Of a stretch of DNA of 64,000 bases, positions 43,161-55,652 are shown piece by piece. Made by a program: the position numbers and the translations under genes. A model generated the notes under the pieces. That model worked only from the letters and a program-made list of their open reading frames with translations. It ran no database searches and was not told where the DNA came from. Positions within the stretch are counted from its first letter, which is position 1. Every line of letters starts with the position of its first letter. Source of the stretch: Branchiostoma floridae (Eukaryota > Chordata > Leptocardii > Amphioxiformes > Branchiostomatidae); contig NC_049995.1 of the NCBI RefSeq assembly GCF_000003815.2, forward strand, positions 16,954,294-17,018,293. The letters run 5' to 3'.

Positions 43161-43984
43161 TGTGAAGGGGATGGTAAACCGCCTGTAGGTGATTGAACTG
43201 GCAACCAGCCCTCCCGTCCTTGCATAGTAGAACATACTGGAAGACCAAGACTCCGTCAGTACAGAAACGTCCCACTTGCACCCAATATTATTCCCCATAC
43301 CTAACACCTGAGACGTCTTCTGCACTGTAGCGGAGGACTGCATGATTGAGTTACAGTCATGTTCACGGAGGTAAGGAGAACCACAATGATTACACGTTAA
43401 ACTTCAGGTTGCACAAAAGCTTGCGAACTGTGCACTTTTTGTTATTCTCGCTAGATGTCCTGATTATTCCTTGCATGTCAGCTAGTACTCACTGATAGAG
43501 AGAGAGAGAGGCGCCTTTTCCCGTCAAAGTTACACCTTTTATTACTGTAATCCCCAATAGAGAGCAATGACCGTTTATTAGGTATTGAGTCCTGGATCAG
43601 TTGGACCTACAACGGCTACAGGAAAGGAAGGCATCTTCTATGACACAGAAGTGTAAGATTGTTATTCATTCTTCCTCTCTATTTTGCTCATTCTCTAAGA
43701 TCGATGGATCGATGGAGTACATCAGATTTCATTCATTGCCCATTCCTTTTCGATTGTTATAAAGTCTTGGACACCCTTTGTCATATGATTTGTATGGTGT
43801 AACATTGTTATTCTTTAATATCTACCGTTCTGTTTACTTTGCTTCTCTTTAGCGTGGGTAAATTCACGTCCTCTCCCTCAACCAAATTGACCAGTTAGCT
43901 TGTAATTACTAGAGTGCAGGGAAATAAAGAAGAACTCTGTATGTCACAACAAGCATAGATCACTTTGTAACACAGTGGAGCTAT

Positions 43985-44258
43985 GTCCAGTATCAGGGTG
44001 AAGTGCACGAAGTTAGGGTGTACGAAGTTGTACTCCGTACACCCCCCGGCTGACTGTCCAAAGTTAGGATGACGTCATGGTTAGGGTGACGTCATAACTT
44101 CGGACAACTTCGTACACCCCCCGGCTGACTGTCTAAAGTTAGGATGACTGTCCAAAGTTAGGATGACGTCATGGTTAGCGTGACGTCATAACTTCAGACA
44201 ACTTCTGACATCTAACTTAACTTAGGACAACTTCGTGCATTTCACCCTGATACTGGAC
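43985..44258. mobile_element. MITE-like element with four CRE palindromes
   Basis: Ends GTCCAGTATCAGGGTGAA and its complement TTCACCCTGATACTGGAC, followed inward by 'gtgcacgaagtt/aacttcgtgcat'. The interior is a repeat of 'ccccccggctgactgtc', 'aaagttaggatgacgtcatg' and 'gtgacgtcataacttc', giving four TGACGTCA palindromes. No clear target duplication beyond AT. Confidence 0.6.
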
Positions 44259-44259
44259 A

Positions 44260-45360
44260 TGGGTGACACAGTGACACCTAGAAAATTGTAATTACTAGGA
44301 ATGTCCTAGATCTTGATCACAGCCTTCATGATCATCTAACACCCTATGATATTGTCGTTCTTTAATGAACGGAGCACCTACAGGAAAGTAGAAACAACAA
44401 TACACGAGTTAACTATGCAAAGGCGTTATACTAAGGTAATAGGATAGCCAACATCTTCTCGCTTCTTTGTGAATGTGTAGCTGTAGAAACAGATAATGTT
44501 TCTCATTTGTCTAAGCGCTTAAGAAATTTATCTATTGCATTAAGTTGTTCAAAGTAGGTAAACTATTCTTTGATACAGTTATGCTCATTCCTTACATTTC
44601 TATCTTTTTCTTATCTCCTATCTCAGATCTGCAGATACACAGAATACATCAGGAGAGCTCTTCACAACCTCGATACTGCTTGCATGACAAAACAACAAAA
44701 CACATGTACACAAAGTGTAAAAAGATTCGTTTCTTTTCTATACTATTTTGTCAAATTTTAGATCACAGAGAGAGCGCAGCGCGATCGCCGTCTAGTGGAA
44801 AGGGGGCCTAAGGAGAGATTCTGAGACCCCTGTAAAATACCTAGGATAACACCAAGGCTACAGTTGCATAACAGAGGTCTCCAAGGTCATTCTTGACGTC
44901 ACGTTGCCATGGAGATGTTGCCTCGACCTTTGCCAGGTAAGGTGATTCGGATACGTAATCAGGCTCGATTGTATTTTCACTTTTCAACCGTTGTTATCGT
45001 TTCCATGTGATCTTGGCAAGCCAACAAAAGTCTGTTAAGTTGTTTAATTTATGCCTTAAAGTTTCATGTTGCTGAAGGAAGAAGCTGTTGAAATATATGC
45101 ATTCAATGTATCCAAACCTAAACATAGGACTGAATGTGTTACAAAAATGACATTGTATAACCTACAGGGTAAAGTGTACTAAATCTACGTTATCGTAACC
45201 TTTTCTTGATTTCACCACATATTTCTATGGGCAGTCATGTAATCTCCACGTAGTTATTTGGAGGTCACTTTATCTTTTAACGACCTCGCTCAGTACAAGG
45301 TTACATGGACCACTTCTGTGCACTGAAGAAGCACTCACTGTAGCAGCATTTCTTCTCTCT
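44260..45360. other. no gene recognised
   Basis: Only short frames without domains. No clear repeat. Confidence 0.4.
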
Positions 45361-45921
45361 CAGTCAGAACAATGAAGCTTAGGCAAGTTCGACTTGCTGA
45401 CGCAATAGGCGAAGCAGGGGTTACGAAGGAAATGTCCTAACCCGCTGTTTCGATCCAGTCACACCGGGAAGAACCCCTACTATTTTCCAAGAAGTTATCA
45501 GATGTTTCCAGTCAGGATTTTGCCAATAACAGTTTGCTCTGAGACAAGCGAACGCACGTCCTTGACAGAGGGGGAGGGGAGATTCACGCAAGTCTCGGGT
45601 CTAGTGTCGTGATCTCGCGAGACTACGGCATTCTTTGTCTATAGTTATAGGACATTGTCGTCATTGAATTCGTCTGATTTCAAACCTTTACATTAAAGAT
45701 GATACCTTGTACCTTTACACGTTGGATTCTTCTGCGTTTGTAGTTTAAAAAATTTCAGTTTTACACCTCAAACCTGTAAGTACAAATCATTGCCCATAGT
45801 TATAAGGTATTGCCGCAATCAACTTTTTCTGATTTCAAATTTGGTACTTAAAAAGTTACGCTGTGTGCTTTCACTCGTTAGATTCGTCTGCATTTGTAGT
45901 TAAAGAAGCTTAAGAATCTAA

Positions 45922-46831
45922 GGCCACAGCAAGTAAATTTTAAGGATGACATCCTCTGCAGACTGCAAAAATAATGAGATAGGACGAAAAAAAAACAAGA
46001 TGGGTAAAAAAAACAAGATGGCAAATTTTCAAAACAGACTTTGTAACAAGACTTGAAGAGACAAAATATGGCATAACAGCCAACAAGGCATTCATTCCTG
46101 TATTTAAGAAGTGCACCAGTGTAGTTAAAGTGACACTAGTGTGGTAGACTGGTATCATTAACCATGTTGGCAACTACACCCATAGCTTCCCTAGTTGTGC
46201 CACTTTGACAACTATCTATCAAGCTGCACCTCTGCAACTACAGTCAATGCTACAGAGTCTCTAGTGTCAATTCTACATTCAATGATTAGGTTACAACACA
46301 ACCTTTACCCATTTTCGTCTATCCGGACTTCTTACTTAGACTTAGACTTAGTAGCTCCCACGTCGTGCGACGCATGAGGCAGTTAGAGTATTCCAGCACG
46401 CCCTGTCTGCAGCCAGTCTCCACACATCTTTCCATCTCTTGCCTGCTGGCTGGAGATCTCTGTCAACCGTCTGCTGCCAGTTCATCTTAGGACGACCCCT
46501 CCTTCTCCGACCTTGAGGTTTCCACTGGAGAACTTGGTGAGCAAATCTCTCGGGTGGGAGTCGGACCACATGTCCTAGCCAGCTCAACCGTCGTTTGCAT
46601 ATGATGGAGGACACTGGTTGTTGTCTTGTTTGTGCTCTTATGTCTTTGTTTGAGACAAAGTCACTCCATTTAATACCCAAGATCTTCCTCACGCACTTGC
46701 TGTCGAAGGCGTCAAGCTTCTTCTCATGGCTGTTCCATGAAGAAGAAAAAAATCTTGTTTTTTTTTTTCTGAAATCAGGCGAAAATTAATGAGCGCGCGG
46801 ATGTCATCCATAAAATTTACTTGCTGTGGCC
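45922..46831. mobile_element. Harbinger-like MITE 4 containing a LINE insertion
   Basis: Same family as 2681-3182: ends GGCCACAGCAAGTAAATTTT / AAAATTTACTTGCTGTGGCC, with TAA on both sides (45919-45921 and 46832-46834). About 405 bp of LINE sequence (46328-46733) interrupts it. Element 1 shows the uninterrupted site ('ctatccggctttccctgaag'). Confidence 0.8.
46348..46733 (-). pseudogene. non-LTR retrotransposon C-terminal fragment
   Basis: The minus-strand frame reads HEKKLDAFDSKCVRKILGIK, then CKRRLSWLGHVVRLPPERFA, GRRRRGRPKMNWQQTVDRDL and ARRGSY before the stop. This is the well-known RRLxWxGHVxRxP...RRRGRPxxxW tail of invertebrate LINE reverse transcriptases. A (CTAAGT)n tail lies at 46330-46352. 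5'-truncated and nested in MITE 4. Confidence 0.85.
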
Positions 46832-48218
46832 TAAGTCATAAACATGAAGCTCAGACAAGTGCGACTAGCTGACGCAAAAGGCGAAGCAGCTGTTACGAAG
46901 GAAATTTTCTAACCCGCTGTTTCGATCTAGTCACACCGGGAAGGGCCCCTACTCTTTTCCAAGAAGTGATCAGATCTTGCGACAGCCGTCAGGATTTTGC
47001 CAATAATGGTTGCTCTCTGAGATCTGAGACCATGGCCAGGTTAGGTGAACGCACGTCCTTGACAGAGGGGGAGGGGGGATCCACGCAAGTATCGGGCCTA
47101 GTGTCGTGATCTCGCGAGAGTCTGAGATCTGAGACCATGGCCATGAATATGGCCATGTGAGGTGAACGCACGGCCTTGTCCTTAGTTAAAAGGCATTGAC
47201 GTCAATAAACTTTCTTCTCATTTGACATCGGTACTTGAAAGGTGAAGCTGTGTGCACGCAAGTCTCGTGCCTTGTGTTGTGATCTCGCGGGATTTCAGAT
47301 CTTGCGACAGCAGTTAAGCTTTTGCCAAAATGTTCTGTTTTGAGACCATGGTCAGGTCAAGTCAACGCACGACCTTCTCCTTAGTTATAAGGCATTGACG
47401 TCAATAAACTTTCTACTCCTTTAACATCGGTACTTGAAAGGTGCAGTTGTGTACTGTTACTCATTAAATTCTTCTGCGTTGATACTTTTTTTACATATAT
47501 ACCCCTAAGTGCATTCCCACAGTCGTATCGAAACTCCTTGCGGTCACCTCTGTTTTGCTTGGTGATAACAAATTCCACTCTACGATAGTTCTGGGAAATA
47601 CGATTTTTTGAACACGTCAATCCTAGCTTGGTAACTCTGGTACTTGAAGTCATGACTGTTTCTTGTTCTTTTTTGAGCTGGCATTAGATACTTATCAGTC
47701 CTTGCACATAGTCACGACGTTGCTGCCAATAATTAATGGTCTGCTCAGAAAGTATGGCTAAGCCGGGTGAATGTACGACCTTGTCCTTAGTTACAGGACA
47801 TTGCTGTCATAACTGGTTCTGCTTTCAAATTACAGTAGTACTTAAAAGCTGACGCTATGTATTTCACTCGTTAGATTCTTCTGCACTTGCAGTTAAAAAA
47901 GAGAGCTTTTAAGTTTTACACCTGTAATCCAGTCAGTGCAAAACCTTGTCCATAGTTTTAGAGCATTGTCGTCTTTGAGCTCTTCTGCTTTCAAATCTGT
48001 ACTTTAAAGGTGACGCTGGGTACTTTTATTGCGCGTATTAGATTCTTCTGCGTTTGCAGTTAGGAAAGAATCCTTTTAAACCTGTAAACCGGTTAGTTAT
48101 GATAAGTTGATAATCATAATGAGCTTGATGTCATCACAAAATGACATCACACAGCTTTCTACAGAATATATTACATTGAAACTGACGCAGAAATAATGAA
48201 AATATATGATTTAATATA

Positions 48219-49492
48219 CACTCGGCACAAAAAGTTTGGAATATCAACTTTGGTATATCATATTTTTGTTATTTATGCATCAATTTCATTGTATTATATA
48301 TCAACAGAAAGCTTGTGTGATTTTCTTTCCCATGGTATCAAGCTTATCATGATTGTTAACACATGAAACGAGCACAAGGCCTGCTTACGTGAGTGGGTCA
48401 CGAAAAAAAAGTGCCCAAATTCCCCTACTTCTGTTCAACACTGCATCGTCATGTTGATATTGGCGCGTGTGTCACTGGTTCAATCAGTCCTCTTTTCACC
48501 TCACATTTTGTATACGGAACATACAAGGTTTTAGTACACTTGAGTAGGGTTCATCTGCCCTTTCAATAGTTGGATGGCAGAATCAAAGCGTGGATGTGGC
48601 AAGGAGAACCGCACGCTGAAAAGGCAAGAGTAACTTTCGGCATTTGGTGGTGGAGGCAGCGTCATGGTGTGGGTGGTATAACCACCATAGGGTAAAAAAG
48701 ACTCGTCATCACTCCAGGCAAATTAATGTGGTGACATATAGGGACACCATCCTCCATCCAGTAGCAACATTCTACCTCTTCAATATTGGACCAAATGCCA
48801 TTCTGCAAGATTACAACACCAGTCCACACAGAGCAAGGACCATTGGATGCTGGAGCACAGTCTTAGGGTGCAATAGCCTTCCTACGGCTTATGGCTAGCA
48901 CTCGATTGATCACCTCTTGCCATGGTTCAGATTTTTTGCTTGAATAAAGATTAATAGTAGCTTTGATTGATATGTCATGTTTATTCAACTTGCCTTCATT
49001 CACAAGTCAGTAGTACTGTACTGACGGAAGAAAATGAGCAGCATGGAGTGTTTGACTTTAGTAGGGTAATTTTGGCACTCTCTATCTGTAGTACCCCCTG
49101 TACGTAAGCGGGCTTAGTCCTCGTTCCATGAATTTACACTCATAAAATACTCTACTCAGATATGCTAAAAAGAAACTTGGATGTTCTGTATACCAAACGT
49201 TAGGTGATAAAAGGATTGATTGAATCATTGTCACCCGCGGCCATAACAACGGTTGAACCGGACGATACAGTTTTGAACAGAAACAGGGGAATTTGGGCAC
49301 TTTTTTTTCGTGACCCACTCACGTTAGCAGGCCTAGTGCATGTTCCATGACTTAACAATGATAATGAGTTTGATACCATTGGAAAGAAAATCATGCAAGC
49401 TTTCTATAGATATATAATATATTGAAATTGATGCAGAAACAACATAAATATGATCAACCGAAGTTGCTATTCCAAACTTTTTGTGCTGAGTG
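48219..49492 (+). mobile_element. Tc1/mariner relic with ~225 bp inverted repeats
   Basis: TA flanks both ends (48217-48218 and 49493-49494). Ends CACTCGGCACAAAAAGTTTG / CAAACTTTTTGTGCTGAGTG. The inverted repeats extend to about 48442 and from about 49268, including 'gtgggtcacgaaaaaaaagt' and 'gcccaaattcccct' on both sides. Internal sequence on the + strand encodes a broken Tc1-type transposase. Confidence 0.8.
48640..48930 (+). pseudogene. Tc1-type transposase fragment
   Basis: Fragments VMVWVV..., VVTYRDTILHPVATFYLFNI, GPNAILQDYNTSPHRAR and SIDHLLPWF correspond in order to the GGGSVMVWG...YRDxILxP...GxxxxxQDNxxxHxAR...PDLNPIEHLW segment of Tc1 transposases. Frame shifts and lost residues (DN becomes DY) make it inactive. 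Confidence 0.7.
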
Positions 49493-50049
49493 TAGTTAAA
49501 AATCCAAACTTTTTGCGGACGTTATATAAGAACACATGCAAAAGACCTTGACATTTTAGCCCCGAAAGTCCCTGCTTATCCCTAAGTCCATTGAAACGCT
49601 CTAATTGATATAGATGAATAAAGGCAACGCTTTTCACAGAAGGCCTATCGTGTAATGGATCTTAGTTACTGTGGAAGAGGTCTTAACCCAGCCGGCGCCG
49701 GCCATCCACACTATTCATGCGTGGTTAGCCCTGTTTAGGTAAGCTTTTAAGAGCCTAGTAGCTTTGTAATGCTGTCAGTTATTGGAGACACAAAATGCTG
49801 GTATCTGATTTAATGGGGACCTCAACATTTGCGAGGCTGATATCTATGTCTGTCCACAAACTTATGCGTGGTGCGTCCTGCTTAGTATTCGTGTTTAAGA
49901 TAAATACCAGCAGTATAAAGCTACCTCGCACTTGAAAGCTAACTTTCCAGTACTGCAGGCAGTTATTTTAAACACGAAATGCTGATATCTGATTTTATGG
50001 AGACGTCAACGCTTGCTGGGCTTATATTTATCTCTGTCCACAAATACAC

Positions 50050-52110
50050 GGCTATCTTGGCTTGAGCACAGACGAATGTTCCTGTCTACGAGTAACAGTT
50101 AGTTAGTCTTGCTTTCGAAATGCTTCAGTAACTGTGTACCTCGGTCAGCTTTTCTAGACACAAAGCATGGGTATGGCATTTTATGGAGACACTAAAGATT
50201 ATGCGGCCTTACTTTATATCTTTCTCAAAGTCAGAGAGTTACCTTGGTTTGGAAAAAGAACATTTTTTTTTCTTTCTTACGATTTCAAAACGTACCAGCG
50301 GCTTTATTTACTTACTTTGTACCTAGGTCAGGTATTCCAGACACTAAGTATGGGTATGAGACTTTATGGGGACAGTAAAGATTATGGGGCTAGCTTTATA
50401 CCTTAGCTTCGGCACAGAACATTTTTTCTATGTTACAATTGGTTGATCTTGCTTACTAAATGCTCCAGTGGTTTTGTATTCTAGACACTAAGTATGGGTA
50501 TGGGATTTCCCCAAATTATAGGGTTTTCTTGACTTGAGCAATAGAACCCATTTGAAATCGTATCTTGAAATTTGTTAGTCATGCGTAAGAAAGGTTACAG
50601 TACCTTTAAGTTTGTACAGTACACATTTACTCTTGACACTAAATTTTAGTATGGGATCTTCCAGAAGACCTATAATTCATAGAGGTGATCTTTATGTCTT
50701 CCCCAAGATCATAGGGTTGTGTTGACTTAAACATAGAGCCCATTAAAAATCGTGTCTTACAATCAGTTAGAAATGCGAAACGTCCCAGGGGTTTTGTACC
50801 TTAGTTAGGTATTCAAGACACTAAGGGAGAGAATAGTATTCTACAGAGACCTTCAACTTTTAAGATTGTATTCACGTCATTCTACAAAATGTATAATTAT
50901 CTTGGCTTGGGCAAAGAACCAATTAAAATTCGTGTCTAACAATCGAATAGACGTGCGAAACCTTCCAAAGTAGTGGTACCTTTGAAAGTTATGCAAGACA
51001 TTAAGGTAGGTTACGCATGGCATTTCAAAGATGACTTGAACTTTAAGAGGGTGGTATTCACGTCTTTCTACAAAGTGCATAATAATCTTGGCTTGAGCAA
51101 AGAATCAATTAAGACCATATCTTGCAATCGAATAGAAATGCGAAACGTCTGACAGGCTTCGTACCTTAGTTAGTTATTCTATAAACTAAGTGAAGGTATT
51201 GAATTTGAAATATACCTTACACTTTCAAGAGGATGGTATTTATGTCTTTCTACAAAGTGCATAATTATCTTGGCTGGAGCAAAGAATCAATTAAGATCAT
51301 ATCCTCCAATCGAATAGAAATTCGAAACGTCTGACAGGCTTCGTACCTTAGTTAGTTATTCTATAAACTAGATAAAGTTATTGCATTTCAAAGATACCTT
51401 GAACTTCAAGTGGATGGGATTTGTGTCTTTCCACAAAGTATATAGTTATCTTGGCTCAGACATTGAACCCATTGTCGTGTCAGTGACCCTTGTTTAGACC
51501 ACTTGAACATAGAAACAATTGCATGAATAACTGTTACAGTCCTTGACTTGAGCATACAGCCCAGTTAAAACCGTGTCTTACAATCAGTTCCGAAGGCTCT
51601 GTACTTTAGGTATTCAAGACACAAAAGGAGGGTATGTATGGCATTTTACAGATACCTTGATCTTTAAGGGCACGGTATCTAAGTGCTTCCACAAAGTATA
51701 TAGCTATCTTGGCTTGAGCATAGAATTGATTTAAAATCGTGTCTTACAATCAGTTAGCCATGAAAAACGTTCTATAGTCTTTGTACCTTTGTAAGCTATT
51801 CAAGACACCCAGGGATGGTACGTGTAACATTTCAAAGATACCTTATACTTTATGTATTTCCCAAGATCATAGGGCTGTCTTGATTTGAGCATAGAGCCAA
51901 TTGAAAACCGTGTCTTACAATCTGTTAGCCATGCGAAATGGGCTTTGTACCTTGGTTAGTTATTCAAGACGTACGTATGGCATTTCACAGAGACCCTGAA
52001 CTTTTCAGAGAACGGTATTTACGTGTTTCCACAAAGTATAATACTTATATTGGCTCGGGCAAGAAACCCATTGTCATGCCAGTGAACCCTATTTAAACCA
52101 CTTGAACATG
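50050..52110. repeat. tandem array, ~170-190 bp units
   Basis: 'atcttggcttgagca' or variants recur near 50054, 50242, 50526, 50719, 50899, 51084, 51266, 51448, 51706, 51878 and 52048. The linked segments are 'cgtgtcttacaatcagttag', 'atgcgaaacgt', 'ttgtaccttagttagttatt' and 'caagacactaag'. Six spacings fall between 170 and 185 bp. No conserved reading frame. Confidence 0.7.
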
Positions 52111-52582
52111 GAATCAATTGCATGAATCACAGCAGTCCTCTGGGCTCTTACAGCGGCAAACTTGTAATTAGAGCCCTAAGGCCCTCCATTCCAGCGGTGT
52201 ACTCATAGCTGTAATTTAGTTTTATCTGCCGTGTAATTTGATTCCTGGCACCGATATACAGCGTCAGGGAAAACGGACTTGACTTTGCAACCCTTTACAC
52301 TAGCGCCGCAAAGCAATTGAAGATTCGATTTTACATTTGGTATATGTTTCGTAGCAATTTTCAAATAATGCGTTTACACGGTGCACTGTGTTTAAGTTAC
52401 AACATAAAGGGCCACACAAACCCTTCAGTTGTAGTCGCTGTGCGGTCGCTCAGTGGTCACCGTCTGATATAAAGGGGGCCTTAAGGGGAGATAAAACGTG
52501 ATCTCTATCCAGTTTTAGCTCACGGAAGAGCTAGTCTTTCACTGGTCATGACAGAGAGGACAGACAATGAATGTCTTTCATC

Positions 52583-52637
52583 TATTCATTCATTCATTCA
52601 TTCATTCATTCATTCATTCATTCATTCATTCATTCAT
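52583..52637. repeat. (ATTC)n microsatellite
   Basis: About 13 uninterrupted tetranucleotide repeats. Confidence 0.95.
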
Positions 52638-52969
52638 ACTAATCTTCACTACGACTGTGTTAGCTTTAAGTAAACTGAACTTAATTCCTCGAGTTACACT
52701 TTCATTTTCACATTCATTTCTACGTCCCGGAATAGCACCGGGAACATAGCTTGTTCTTTATAATCTTAGCCTAATAATTATCCTTTTGGAGCTGAATTTC
52801 AATGCTCTCAAACGTTTCCCATATATTTGGGGACTGCTTTAGCTTTTAGTATCAATAGGTTTAAGTAAATCTAACTTCTGTGCATCATTTTGATTTTCGC
52901 GAAGTTCTGAAAAGGATTCTCAGCTGAGCTTGTTATTTTAAACCGCAACATTTACTTCAAGGTGGCTTT

Positions 52970-53655
52970 GAATGCTCTCAAACTAATCCACAAAGACTGA
53001 CAGTTTTTCTCGGCATTTGTAAGCGTTTTCCTTGAGCTGTTTTTCTCTTTACCATATGTTTGCTTTCTGTTATTTCAAAGTTATAATTTGTATTATTTGT
53101 ACATTTCTGTTGCTATTATTTCTTTATTGTTTTAATGCGGACTCCAGGAAGACTAGTGTATTTCACTAATGGAGATCTAAATAAACCAAACCAAACCAAA
53201 CGGTCCCGGCAGCCTTGTAATTGGTCCATGATTGGGTGTAATTGGGCGGCTCGGGATTTGCCGCTATGATAAACATAATAACCTCATTATCTTAAGTTTA
53301 CTGAGTTGATTTTTATCTTGACAATTCAGTTTACTTCCTATACTTCTTATGTTATACAAATACTTATACACTTATATCGACTCATTTATTTATCTATTCG
53401 GAAATGTGTTTGATTTTTTTTTTAATCTCAAATGGAACTTCCAGGAAGAATAGGAATTTTGCGAATATATTGTAAAGTCTAATGGAGATCGATATAGACA
53501 AACAAACAAAATAAAATTAGTCCACAAAGACTGTTTTTCTCGGCATTTGCAGGCGTTTTGCTCGAACCTGGCTCCGAGACCGTGTAATTGGCCCATGATT
53601 GGGTGTAATTGCACGGCTCGGGCCTGCCGCTATGATAAACGTTATTACCGTGAAG
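52970..53655 (+). repeat. two LINE 3'-tail-like copies within a duplicated block
   Basis: 'actccaggaagactagtgta' ... 'ctaatggagatctaaataaa' with (CCAAA)n at 53143-53202, and 'cttccaggaagaataggaat' ... 'ctaatggagatcgatataga' with (CAAA)n at 53440-53512, resemble retroelement 3' ends. Flanking segments 'ccacaaagactg...tttttctcggcatttg' and 'ccatgattgggtgtaattg' are repeated on the same order. Confidence 0.45.
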
Positions 53656-53710
53656 AATGCGACAGGCCTTTCACCTTTTAAAATACGTTAGTTAAAAGCC
53701 ATCTTGAGAT

Positions 53711-53840
53711 CGTGTGGCGCAATCGGCAGCGCGTTGGGCTCCGGCCCAAGAGGTCCTGAGTTCGATTCCCGCCGTATCACCGCCCTTGGGAAAGGCACTT
53801 AACACGACTTTCCTCATCTAACTCAGTTGTAAATGAGTAC
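53711..53840 (+). mobile_element. tRNA-derived SINE head
   Basis: A box TGGCGCAATCGG (53715-53726) and B box GAGTTCGATTCCC (53758-53770), followed by 'cccttgggaaaggcacttaa' as in other SINEs of the window. The A-to-B spacing is tRNA-like. The long body argues against a functional tRNA. Confidence 0.65.
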
Positions 53841-54167
53841 CTAGCTGCGGCTAGTGGCAGTGACAGGCCTCAATGGCAGGCCTTGGGGGCATGTTCGGGC
53901 ATGACGTACCCGCTATACACGAGTCAGGGGTAGGAGGAACCTCTTTACATTTTTGGTCGGAAGTCCTCCTAGGAGACGCAAACTCCAAATAACAAACATG
54001 TATCTGCTGGGATCGTCTTCCACGTGACATGCAGTTTTTGTCCCAGTGGGACGCAGTGCGCCAGTAGACGAGAGGGTGGAGAAGGACGTGGTGCACACCC
54101 CTCCTTCACCTCAAAAAGTCACGTGCAGACCAGGCAGATGGTGAGCAACTGTCTGCCTACCATTGTC

Positions 54168-54690
54168 TTATTTATTTATTTATTTATTTATTTATTAGGA
54201 TTCTCCATTTGGAGGGTATGGCGAAACAGGTGTTAAGGACACCTTTTCAAAGCCGCCATACACAAATGTGCACATGTTCGCACATGTCTACACGCGGCGG
54301 GGTTATATCGCCCCTTACGGGGTGATATACCCTTTCGCTGGCTGATACGGTATGTAGGTTCGCCAGGCCTCCAACCGGGTGATTTGAAGTGAATCACCAA
54401 CTTCAGACAGAAAGGTTTGCTCCATCTCACACCGCACCATCGCACGTGTGGGGGTTCTTTAACGTGCATAGGGTGTGACTCTCCCCATACACGGGACCTC
54501 CATTTAACGTCCTATCCGAGGGACGGCCCTAGCTAAAGCCAGGTACTCACTCACCTGAGTATAGTGAGGAAAGCCGTGTTAAGTGCCTTTCCCAAGGGCA
54601 CAAGATCGGTAACACAGCAGCTGGATTCGAACCCGCAACCTCTCGGTCACAAGGCGAAGACAGTACCACTGTGCTACGCGGTCCCACTCT
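54168..54690 (-). mobile_element. long tRNA-headed SINE, near complete
   Basis: On the minus strand: A box TAGCACAGTGG (complement of 54666-54676), B box GGGTTCGAATCC (complement of 54623-54634), a body of about 430 bp, and an (AAAT)n tail at 54168-54197. Body fragments recur at 948-1020 and 61400-61590. Confidence 0.65.
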
Positions 54691-55652
54691 TCCAAGACAG
54701 ATAGATGCCAACAAAAGTTAAAAGATTGCCTGTGGAAAAAAGATTAGCTATGCAGTGTCGTCCATACTCTGTGGTAGGCACGTTTTTGTCTTCTTCTCTG
54801 ATAGCACAATTCGATCCAGAAAACTGCAACTTGGTTGACACAGCGTCATTGACGTCATGCTGACGTCATCGGCACTGAAATTCGATTCTCATCCATCCAT
54901 GACAGTTCCTTTCTACAAGCTTATTATTGTAGAGCTGCCCGCTGTTGGACCCACATTTCAGGACATTGATTGACACAGGGAATATTAAGCCTTGTATTCA
55001 GAAGTCCGCACTGACTCATCTGCATGGCAACATTTTACAAACTCTTCAACACACGAGTGACTGATTTTGGTGGCTACAATACTAAGGAGTGACATCTTTG
55101 TAATAGGAATTAACGACTAACAGCCCCTGAACTCTAACAGCCCCTGACAAACCTTTGATTGTTAAACTTATCTGTTGCTACATTTTTAGTATCACAAAGA
55201 AGCGAGAAGAAGTCAAACTCACGTAGTAGAATATGATTCTTTTGTTGGTTGACATAATATGTCTATCTGTCAACTATTGTTTTGTTGCGCCCTGTACTTA
55301 ATCCAATGGGTATATATATATACCAGAAAAGTCTTCATCCATTCATTCATTTATTCTTTCATATATAAGCACGTGTGAACCCACCCTCATTAACGTCCAA
55401 TCAATGCCAACAGCCATGAGGTGTAAAGTTAACGCCGATGACGGCAATGCAGTAGGATCCGCCGAAAAACATGTCAATAACAATCTCCTTCTTATAACAG
55501 AACTGTAGACGCGAGGAAGAAAACACCAATTTAGTTGGGAAATGGACAACCTTGCTCAAAAACTAGGAGGTAGCGTGCGTCATTGTTAATGAGATATCGT
55601 GTTAGTTACCTCTCGTGCCTCACGACTTTGAGTGGTGGTCCTGTGGCAATTG
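54691..55652. other. no gene recognised
   Basis: Short frames only; no domain or repeat structure seen. Confidence 0.4.

Larger units (their letters stand above)
45360..48110. repeat. diverged tandem array with ~165 bp and larger units
   Basis: 'cgttagattcttctgcgttt' variants near 45722, 45885, 47460, 47871 and 48035 are linked with 'aggcattgacgtcaataaac' and 'cacctgtaaacc' segments (local spacing about 163 bp). A larger block 'gcgaagcaggggttacgaag'...'agtcacaccgggaag' is present at 45399-45510 and 46868-46975. A Harbinger-like MITE is inserted at 45922-46831. Confidence 0.5.

Noticed and set aside
53711-53785. Candidate functional tRNA gene
   Set aside because: A and B boxes are present, but a SINE body ('cccttgggaaaggcacttaa') follows and no clean cloverleaf was found.
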